Source: Rotaria sp. Silwood1
Lineage: Eukaryota > Rotifera > Eurotatoria > Philodinida > Philodinidae
Direction of reading: 5' to 3'
NCBI GenBank assembly: GCA_905250075.1
Contig: CAJNOP010000522.1
Coordinates: 1-64,000, forward strand
Length of the DNA stretch: 64,000 nucleotides
The position numbers and the translations under genes were made by a program. The notes under the pieces were generated by a model that was not told the DNA's origin, did no database searches, and saw only the letters and a program-made list of their open reading frames with translations. The number at the start of each line of letters is the position of its first letter. Position 1 is the first letter of the stretch. Shown in pieces: positions 44,801 to 56,800 of the stretch.

Positions 44801-47800
44801 TCTACAAAATCATACATGTCCGAGCTCTCTAAAACAGTTTTTTGACTGAATGATATAAACTGAAGTCCATCTTGACCAGTTTTCCTTGAGGAAACAACGA
44901 AAAAACTACTTTTGAACGTTTCTTAATATTGATATAGGTTTCACCAAAAATGTCATTTAAATCTCGGAGACGTGTCATTTTATAAAGAGTCAATCGTCCT
45001 ATATCTCTGCGAAATAACAAGGAAAACTTCTTTCGAGCTCTAAGTCCTAAAAAGTTAGGTTTAGGTAATTTTGCAAAGACTTGATTTTCCTCCAATCCTT
45101 GTCTCAAACAATTTTCTCTATACAAGCTACTACTTAGAATATTACTATTACAAACAAAAATAGAAATCAAATTATACGATTAATTTTTGGAGCTACTGTA
45201 TACTTCATTTATGAGAATTTCTCGTTCCGATAGATTATTTCTTCAAAATTTATGAGCCTATAAAGTTACCCGATGAAGTTTGATCTGAAATTGAAATTGG
45301 TGTATTTGAACATAATGGAATTATCATTGGTATATCAAATGATTTTTGTTTATTAAATCTAATATGAATCAATGCTGTATCATTTAAATATGTTTTTTCA
45401 TCAATAGCATAAACTTCTAATTGAATATGATGAAATTTTTTCATTCTATCTAAATCATAATTAAATGATATAATACCATTAGTTTGATTAATAAATAAAC
45501 CATATGAATTTGTTTGTAATTTATATCGAATACTATTTAAACTTTTTGCAAAAACACGAATATTATTTGTATAAAAATAATAAATATTCGATGAAAATTT
45601 TGGTTTCATATATAAATGAATAAATAAAATTTTAATTTGACTTGAAGATATTGATTTTTCATTTGATAATTGTATTTCAAAAAAACATAAATCAGATAGA
45701 ATAGGATAATTTTTAAAAAATAATTTATTTTCTTTAATATAAAAATTTTCTATACAATTATTTCTTGTTAATGGTGTTGAAGTAATAATTAAAATAGAAT
45801 TTTTTTTTATATGAAATTTTTTAATTAAATAATTATTTTTTAATAAATTTTTTTCAATTAAAAATTCATAAAAATTTTTATTTAATTTATATATTTGATT
45901 AACATAATTTATTTGTATTGATGTTTGACATGTATAATTTTTCCAATAACCATATATATTAAAATAATAAATTTTTAATGGATTTAATTGTTTTTTTAAA
46001 ATTAATTTATTTTGATTTATTTCAAAAAAATTTATTTGATCAATTTTAAATTTTGTTAATGATAATGGTTGATTTATTGAATCAACAAGTTTTAAATGAA
46101 ATATTTCTGATGGAATATTTAATGATGTATTTAAAGATATAAAATATAAATTTGAAGTAAATTTTGGTTGAATTAAAAAATGAATTTGAATTTTTGTATA
46201 AACTATTTGTTGTACATAATCAGATGCTGATGCAAAAAATTCAATTTTTTGAGGAAATAAATCTTTATGAATTGTAATTAAACCTGTATATTTATCAATA
46301 TAAATTCCATCTGGTTCAAGATAAAGTTTATAAATAATTCGATCATTATGATCTAAATCATATGCTGATATTTGTCCAAGAATTTTATTATTATATTGAA
46401 ATATATAATTATTTGAAGAAAATTTTGGACTATGTTTCCAATAATTATAAATAGTTATTGATAGATAATTTATTGTTAGATATAAACCATCACTAACACC
46501 AATTTTTAATTTAAAAAATGTTTGATTTAAAAAAAATTTTTGTATAATTATTCCAGTTTTATTATTAATTGAAAAAAATTTTTGTTGATCTTTATCAAGA
46601 AGATAATATTTTAAATTTTCATTATCATCTAAATCAAGATCATAAGCAGATAATTTTGTTACAAATATATCATCAGATGATATTGTTAGATTTAATGGAA
46701 GATTTACAAATAGTGGACGATGATTATTATAATTAAGAATAGTTAATTTAATGATAAATATTTTATTAATTGGAGATACATAAATTTTAAATGAATAAAA
46801 TTGATTAGATAAATAATTAACAAGAGTTACTTGTCCAGTATTTGAATCAATTGTAAAAAGATCAATGTTATAATCTTGTAATGAAAATTGAAGATTTTCT
46901 ATATTAGATATATTTGATTGAAATATAATGGAACCAGGTAGAAGAATTTCTGATATTGTTAAATAATAAATTTGAGATGTGAAGGAGATTAATTCGGATT
47001 TATATAGATGAATTGTTATATTAATTGTTGTATTTTGTTGATAAATTAAATCACGAACAATAATTTGATTATGTTCTATTATTGTTTGATTTATATATTT
47101 ATTTGAAATATATTCAATAATACCATTATCTGGATCAATAATAAAATATTTTGTTGATAAAATAAATTCATAGATAAGATGACTTCGATTTATATTATAT
47201 GGTTGAGCATTTATTTGACCGATAAATATTTTTTTATTTGTATTATTAGTAATATCAAGTGAAAATTTATAGAATTTTTGAGAAAATATAGGAGCTTGAC
47301 TTGGAATAATATCAAAATTGATTAATAAACCATTGCGAAGTTGAATTTGACCAGAGGACTGTTAACAGGAGATAAAAAGAGAATATTTAGCTCTCTGAAA
47401 TAACTCAATTGCTATTGAGTACGATTACGTGTATCATATAGATTCTAATAAACTATGAATATTCTAAAAGGAGTTCGGACCCTAAGCTTATTGCTGTGAA
47501 GATATTGTACTTTTTCAGTTTCTTTAACTCCACCCGAAGATCTTCCTTCAGGAAAACTGATTTTTGAATTTCGACTTGAAACTTTGTGTAGAGATAGACC
47601 GTAACAACAATAATTTATGGTCAAAAATTTAGACTTTTTGCTTTGTCCCTATCCTGAAATAAGAGTATGGAATCTATCGGTGTATAAGAGTGATGTAAAA
47701 GAAATAATTTTATCATAGTTGTACCTTAGGATATGAACGACGAAAAGATCTAAAGCTTAAGCAATAAACTATGTTCCGTAAGAGTTGTCTCAATGCAAAA

Positions 47801-50800
47801 GTTTAAGTAGAAATTCGAAAAATCAATTTTCCTAGAGGACCGAACTCATGTCCAACACTTTAAAGTCGAGCTATGGATGGTTTACTGAATTTTTGACCCA
47901 ACTTTATGTATATACCAAAAAAATCATAAAGTAAAATTCCGACGTAAAACTTTACTCATGTACGGTTTCAATGATCTATATAGAGCATACCCTAAAAGTT
48001 GCACATAATCAAAATGTTTCTTTTTTTGAGAAATTCAATACCTTGACATGAGAAGATTTTTTTTTTCTATTAAAAATTTGACAAAAATAAAGAATTCTAT
48101 TTCTGATGATTTCAATAATAGTTTCCAAAAGGAAAATTAATGTTTCGTAGTCAATTTAACGTGCTCTACACTCTGAATAGATCAAAAAAGTTTTTCGACA
48201 AAACTTGACTTTCCAGAAAACAGATCTCTAGCATACTAGCTGACGGTCTTGTATTGATATTTAGAATCAGCATAATTGATTATCTATAACCGATTACATT
48301 TGATGGAAAAAAGCGGTTAGATAATTAAAGGCATTCCTCCTTAAGTACAATAATTAGAGCCCATCGTTTCGCTGAATTTCTGAATCCGATTGACTTTAAT
48401 AAAATGTCATAATAATCTTTATTAACTTTCATATATATTGATTTCAAACATTAATATTCTATACCTTTTTATAATCCATTAATTTTTCAATTTCCATATT
48501 TAAATTATTTCCTTGTCTAATCATCATGTAAGGTATTGATGAAAATCCACGCATTGTAATTAAACAACGTGAATGTTCAATTTCAATTAAAAGTATTAAA
48601 TCATTCATAATTAATTGATTTTGATTACGATAACGTAAATAACCATGTTCACGTTCGAGTATAAATAAATGATTATAATTTAAAAGATAAAATGATCGTT
48701 TTTTTAAATAATTTTTATTTGTATTTAAAATTTCAATAAAACCAATTAATTGATTATCTATTGGTAAATAAAATCTATTTAATGAACATTGAATTATTTC
48801 TTTTGATAATATATTTATTTGAATATGAAATTTTCCAATAAGAAAATTATAAAAATTTCCATTTAATAAAATTAATGTTTGATTTTTAATAAATAATCGT
48901 CCATTATTATTATCAATTGAAAACATTGTTGATAATTTTTTATTTAAAATTTTTAAATTTAAATTCCTTTCATTTAAATATCCAATTGTATAATTATTAA
49001 TAAATGGTTTATATAATATAAATTTATACAATAATTGTTTATCATCATTTATAAAAATATTTAAACGTGTAAATGTTATTAAATTTTCATATCTAGCAAG
49101 AATAAGAAGTGAATATTTAATAAATGTATTATTTTTTTCAATATATTTTATTATTCCAGCATATTGATCTAATTCAAATAAATTTATATTTGTTTGATTA
49201 ATTAATTGATAAGTTATATTAAATGAATTTAAATATTGATTTCGATTTTTTATTGATAAATAAATTGGTTCGTCATTGTAATATACAAATGATATAGAAT
49301 CTAATGATCTATTAATATAACCATAATAAAGTTCTTTTTCAAATACGAAATCATTTATTTCATTAGAATATTTTATTTCAGTATCAATAATACATTTAGC
49401 AATATTTGAAGTTGTAAATGTATCAAATCCATAAATAGTTAAAGAATCATAATAATCATATTGTTGACCAGTTAATGGATCAATACTATGTGTAGGTATT
49501 GATTTATATGTAAAAAGATATGGAGAAGTATTTAGATTAAATGGACAAGTAAATTGTATACCAATATTTGATATAAATATAGTTACAATACAATAGATAG
49601 GTTTTATTTGTGATGTATCAATTATAATTAATTCAATTGGATAAATATATGAACGAGAACGAGATTCATCAAGAATAAGTAAAGATTGATTGGATGAATC
49701 AATAGAAAATAAACCTAATGGATCACCTAACAAAAAAAAAAATAACGGATTTGATAAAAACAAAAAAACATTCTAATTATTAAATTAGTAATTGAATGAT
49801 TACATCAATTTCAGTGACCTTTTTGATCACAAACTCGAATTCCTCGCACTAACTTATGTGAAACTCAAAATCCTATCACAATAAAACATGATGATCACTT
49901 ACGAGGGTACCTTTCCAAGTGTTAATCGCAGATCAAGCTCATAAGTCAGACTCAATAAGACTAGCAGAAACCCGAGAGGATTCGTTCCCATCAGAGATGT
50001 CCATCGCGCCGCTGCCGCCGTGGCGGTGGCGGCGCAGCAGCGGTAGATTTTTTCAAAAACTATCGCGGCGCGGTAGCGGCGCGGGAGAGATTTTTATTTT
50101 GCCGTCGCGGCAGCGGCGCGGCGGCGGCAGGTTTTTAGGAAAAAATTTCAAAAATTCATGAATTTGCACAGAATCTGCATGTTTATGTATGCTATACTGT
50201 AAGACTTAGCGAATCTGATCGATTAGCGGCATCAGTTCTATTTCAAACCAGCCAAAGCCTTGAAAATCAAAACATTTTTTCGAATACCACCGCGGCAGCG
50301 GCGCGGTAGCTTTTTTTAACAGGCCATCGCGTCGCGGGAGCGGCGCGGCAGCTTTGTTTGATTTTGGCCGCGGCGCGGCAGCGGCAGATTTTGATCCGCG
50401 ATGGACATCTCTGGCTCCCATACTCTGTCCGCCCGGAGTTACAACCGTTTTACTGGTTTTCTCATCGAGTCTGACTTATGAGCTCGATCTGCAATTAACA
50501 CTTGGAAAGATTCCCTCGTTAGACAATTAATAATAAATGTCGAATAGAATCATTTTATTTTTACCTTCAATAATTTGAGCATCTGGTTTAATTCTTTTTT
50601 CATAATGATTATTATTTATTAATTCCAAATCAATTAAATATTTTTTTTGATTACTTATTAATGATGTTTCAAATATAACTAAATAATTATCTTGAGTAAA
50701 TCGATATGAATTGTTTGTTTGATTTTTTAATTGTTCTTTATCAAGAATATTAATATGTAAACGTGTATAAGCTATTTGAGATATATTTTTACAATAATAA

Positions 50801-53800
50801 ATAATAATTAATAAATGTTTTTTATTCATAGATTTTTCTAATGTTTGAATATTAGTTATTAAACCTGTATATGAATCAATATGGAATAAATCTTTTGATT
50901 GAATTCTTTCAACTGAATGAATATTATATGTACAATTATCAAATGAATTTTCAATAGTTAAACGTGTTATTTTAGTATCAATTGGAATATTTTTTAATAT
51001 AGAAATATAATAATCTGTTTGAGAAAAATAAATTAATGAACGTTTATCATTTATAATATGAATAATAACCTATAATAAATGAATGAATAAAAAAAAACTG
51101 GTTAGTGCAACTATTTTGAAGTTAAAATATGAAACTTACATATGTTCTTGTATCTTATCATATTTTAGATGAAAAATCTCTAGCAGACTTATCTGTGTTA
51201 TTCATTTCTGCATTTAGAATGAAACTTTTAGTTTATTTTGTTGCTATTTAATCGTTACTTTTCATTTTCGTATTACTTAATTTAACATTATTATTGTTCT
51301 AATCATTGATTTGATTAGCAAATAAGCCTGTTGTACATATCCGTTAAATCTACAGTAGATCTCAACATACTATTATATATCTCAATAAGTTAAGAAGACA
51401 CTGATGTCTCTTATTTATTTTTTTGCTTCTATTATTTCATAGACGATGTGTCATAAAATCACTATCTACATATGAAATAGTACGACAATTTGTTAGTTCA
51501 GTGTCAGTATGGATTTCCGACCTTTTGGTCTAGTGTACTATATACACTATATTGTTCTTTTGAATAACATAATGTAAGATTCACAAAAATGAAATAGAAA
51601 AATTTACTTTAATTGTATTCATATGAATCCAATTATTAGTTATATTAATCGGTAATTCAATTATTGTTGTTTTATTCATTAATTCATTAATAGGACGAAT
51701 AAGAATAAGTTCACCAGATTGAAAATTTATATGAAAATAACGTGTATAATCCATATGACCTATCATAATAAACCATTGTGTATAATTATAATTATTTATT
51801 TTAAGTTGTGTTAATATTGAACCAACTTTTGTTGTTGTTAATAAATTAATATTAATAATTGATTCATTATTTAATGATAATGAAGAATCAATGATATTTA
51901 TTGGTAGTACACGAATTTTTATTGGTAATATAACTCGAGATGAAACAATACGCCATTTATTACGACTTGAATGTTCATCTTGTTCAATATCATCACGATA
52001 TGCAACAGTAAATGCTTCAACCTATTTCACAATAATTTTTTTTTTATTTATTTATTAGAAATAGTCAGGATAGTAACACTAACAGACACACATTAAATCG
52101 AATAGCATCAAGCAACTATACTCATAGTAAAATATCCGTCATTGTAATTTCCTTTTCTACTTACATATTTGTCGATTTTTCGAAAGATGTAAAATTTTAT
52201 GCTAAAGTTTTAATTGAAACTTATAATTCGAATTAACAAAACTAAACAGACAGTGGATGAAGACATCTATGTATCTATTTGAATGTTTTTCATGCTTTGT
52301 AAGATGGATGTTTACGAGATAAGGATCTAGATGATCTAAACTCTTTTCGTTTCGATATATGTATTACTTTTTGAATGAATACTTAATCAAATACTAAGAA
52401 TTCTTTTTATTCCTTTAAAAAAAAAGAGTTGTTGATGTACTAATTAAGAAAAGTGATTAATTAGTTGTATATATCGTTATGTATTATGATTATTATGAAG
52501 TATTTTTCCTTACTTTAAATTCATAGGTTTTGTTAGGATATAATATTTGTTTGGAAGCTATATAACCAGTTCGACGATTAATAATAAAATATTGATTTGA
52601 ATTAATGATTTGATAACGTATTTCAAGATTTTTATCATATATTTCATGATCTAATAAAGCAATAATTTGAAATAAACGTTGTCTTAATCGTTTACTATTA
52701 GATGAAATTTCTATTAAATCAATATTATATGTTGATGAATATAAAAATTTTGGTATTAATTGTTGTCGTTGAATAAGATTAATATCTAAATAACAATTAA
52801 CATATACTTGATGTTGATTATCTAAAGCTTGTATTGTTAATAAATAATTATTTTGAATTGATGATAATAATTGAATAGAACCTGTTTGTTTATTAATAGA
52901 AAATATTTTTTCATTTATATCATTATTTACTATTGAATATTGAAGATCAATATTATCATAGAATGATAATGCTTGTATATAAGTTAATGTTGATTGAATT
53001 GAATAATCATAAATTTTTATATTTTGATAAATATCTATACATTGTGGTAAATAGAAATTTTCTTCTAGAATTGATATATGAATATGAACAAATGAATGTG
53101 GTGGATGAGCACGATAACGTGTTAAACGTATTGAAAGCCAATAAGATGCATTAGATAAATCAATTAATGAACGTATAAGACGAATAGAACCTAAATAAAA
53201 TTTTAGATTTCACTTCGAACATCATTGAAAGTCACTCGTTCATATCATCAACTTAAGGATATAAAAAAAAATTGTCGAGAAATACTTATCAAATGAATAT
53301 TTGATGGATTATTAGTATTGGGTTTCTAGTTTTTTTTTCAAAATGAATCAATATGAGAACGAATCGGAAGAAATGGAAAGTCTAGGACTTCTCTATTCAT
53401 ACAGAAATCTTACTAAATGATGAACTGCTTTCGAAATGAATCTTATTTCATTAAGTAGACTCGATTAAGTCTAAAGACTATTTGGACATATGAATCAGAG
53501 ATGCTCATGACGGCAGCTTTTTTTAGGAAGAAACTTCAAAAATTCATGAATTAAAACAGAATCTTGACGTTAATCTGTGCCATACTGTAAGACTTAACGA
53601 ATATGATCGATTAAGAATAGCAGTTCTAGTTGGCATCAGTCACAGTCAGAAAAATTATAGCATTTTTTTTGAAAACTATAGCGGCAGATCCTCAGCCGCG
53701 ATGGATATCTCTAATATGAATACAAGAATAAACTTTGCTGTTTCATATAACAGAGTTTTCAATATTGGTATCGGAGCTATTAGGATCAAATAAACCTTTC

Positions 53801-56800
53801 TAACTAAAGAAGAATTATCTCAATAGTGATTTATCATTTAGTAAAATTCCGTCAGAAGCATACAGTATATTACAGTTAACTTTATCACACAAGAATACCT
53901 TGTTGATCGATAGAAAATGGTATTATATTTTCTTCATGAATTATATCAATAAAATCAATAGATGATTCTAAAAGTTGTAAATGTTCATAAACATTTACAA
54001 CAATAGTTCCAATTGGTAAAGATTGATTAATTATTATATCATAAGCTGGTTGACGTAAAAGAATAGGTTCTTGTATTTCTATAAAACGTATGACATAAAT
54101 ATAAATCCATGTATAATTTACATGTAAACCATCGGATACTTTAACTGTAATATTTATGTTTTGATCAATCATATGATATAGATTATATTTCAATCGAAGA
54201 TGACCACTATGTCGATGTATTTTAACATATGAATTTGGATCAATGGAATAAATTAGATTATCTGCTGAATCTAAATCTATTGCATAAATTTGACCAAATA
54301 TTGTGTCTCGTGGTAAATCAGAAAAAAGATAGTAAGTATAATTAGTTAATGAAAATTGAGGAACATTATCATTGATATCAACTATTGTAATATGTAATGT
54401 CATACAAATTGATTGTAATTGTAGTTGTTGACCTTGATCTGAAGCAATGATATGTAATAGAAGAAAAGGTATTTGTTCACGATCAATGGGTTGAATAGAA
54501 TCAATTTGTCCACTATAAGGATTAATTGTAAAATATTGATTATAATCAAGTAATGAATAAAATATTGTACCATTTTCACCTATTTACTAAGATTATATAT
54601 TACAACAAAAAAAAAAAAATACAAATGAAATAAAATTTACCTTGATCAAGATCAATTGCTTGAACATGAAAAATATTTGTTTGTATTTTATTTTCATTTA
54701 AATAAATATGTTTATGAAAATAATTACATATTGGAATATTATCATTAATATCATCAATATAAATTGTGATAAATATTTTTTGATAATATTTATTTGAATA
54801 TTGAAAATAAAATGATGATGAATTTTTCTCTTGAAAACTATATATTTCTTGTAATTTCATTGCATAAGTAGATTTTAATTGTAATTCAATTTCAAATGTA
54901 TATTGATCTTGTTTTTCACGATCAAGAGGAATTATTAATTTAATTGTTTTTTCATTTTGATCAATTGTAAATGGTACTGATGTATCATTAATTATATAGA
55001 AAAAAAGATTATCTTTTTCATCATTAATAAATAAAGGAAAAGAGTCATAGACAATTTTTAAACGATCAATGATTGTATTTATTTCAGAATCTTCTGGAAC
55101 ATGATAAGATGTTGAATTTTGATTAAAACCAATATTAAGATAAATAGTCTTTGTATTTGAAGATAATGCCGAATAATATCTAATTATACAAAAACAATAG
55201 TGTGAAATTATTTCTTGAGGTATTTCAAATGCAAAATTAAATAGACGATCATATATGACCATAATCAGCTCATAAAAAAAACTAAATCATAGAGCTTCTA
55301 ATAACAAGAATATTGATGAGAGGACCACCTCAAGTGGTTTAGAGTGTTTGCATTGACATTTGTACTGTAAATAGGATCCAGTGAAACTAGAAAGGCCTAA
55401 TAGAATAAGGATGTGTATGCTATGCTCATAACTTGAGATTAACCACCTATTAGTTCTTATCATATTAGACTTTTTCTAGTATCACTAGGAAATGTTCCCT
55501 GTGTATGAGAGAATACTGCGACTGTTGTAATGATGATCGTGGCTATTTTTTGGAATAACTCAAGAACCTGCGGTTTTCACTAATCGAAAGAGACGATACT
55601 AGAGCATCTTTTTCTTTAATATTGTATAAGACGAAATCATTTTAAAATCAAACGTTTTTACAAAACATCAAAAAAAAAGGCACAAAAATGATCTGTCGTT
55701 CATATGAAATTTTGACAAAAAGTAAGAAAATTTGTTTACAAATCAAGAGAAATTCATACTTTTCGAGGGAGTAAATAAAGAATTTGATTTGCTTAACATT
55801 ATAATGCATGAACGATGATGATTCAAATTATATCTTAAACTATAGATCTAAATTTTCTGTATGCAAATCATATCTCAAAATCAAAATTTCATCAGAACGA
55901 CAGATCGTTTTCATGGATCTTTTGCAGAAATAATTGATTTTAAAATGATTTCGTTCTATACTCTTTCCTTTCTTGAGTTATTGCAAAAATGACCACCATC
56001 ATTATTTTTTTAAACAGACAATACAAGAAAATAGAGGTATTGAAAATTAAGGTAGATGTTGTAAAGCTCTTGATAGAGCACGACCGATCATATGGTATTG
56101 CTTTATTCATCCGAAGAGCGAATTTTCAGTTAACTAACTTTACTTCTTTTTGAGTTTACAACCAACTATTCTAACTACATATTAGATCGAATAGGTTTTC
56201 TATGTTTATACTTTTGTTCGTACTTGTGGCTATTTGAAAAATTCTTTTAAACCATAAAACTAAATAAGAATCTAACCTTTGTTCTGGTATTATTAATGAT
56301 GATGATATTGATTGATTTTTTGATATTTTCATATCTGATTTTTTTCTTATTAAATTTCGTTTAATTAATTTTGATGATAAATCAATTTTTATATCAATTT
56401 TTGTTTCAAAACTTATAGGTTCACCCCAATCAAATACAATTATTTGTAAATAATAAATATGTTCTTTAATAAAATTTTTTTGTTTTTTTAAATTTAATAT
56501 TCCATTATTTGAATTAATTTCAAACGGACAATCTTTAAAACAATTTGATAAATAATATGTAATATATCCATTTGTTTGTTTATTTTCATCATAATCATAT
56601 GTTTGAAATTGATATGGTAATTCATATAATTCTATTAATGTTTGATTATTAAAACAAGGTCGATATTTATTTATTTCATATATATTTATTTCAACATTTG
56701 TTTTTATTGAATAATTTTGATTAAATAAATAAATATCAGCTTGAATATCTAATATATATTTTTGATTTTTTATATATTTACCAAGACGTAAAATAGCATT

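Noticed and set aside
44442..45170. Minus-strand frames between cadherin exons as extra exons
   Set aside because: The flanking exons 47352-45270 and 44200-43950 join in phase without them, and they show no cadherin-like sequence.
49919..50421. Arg/Ala-rich open frames on both strands
   Set aside because: They lie wholly within the GC-rich core of a MITE nested in a cadherin intron.
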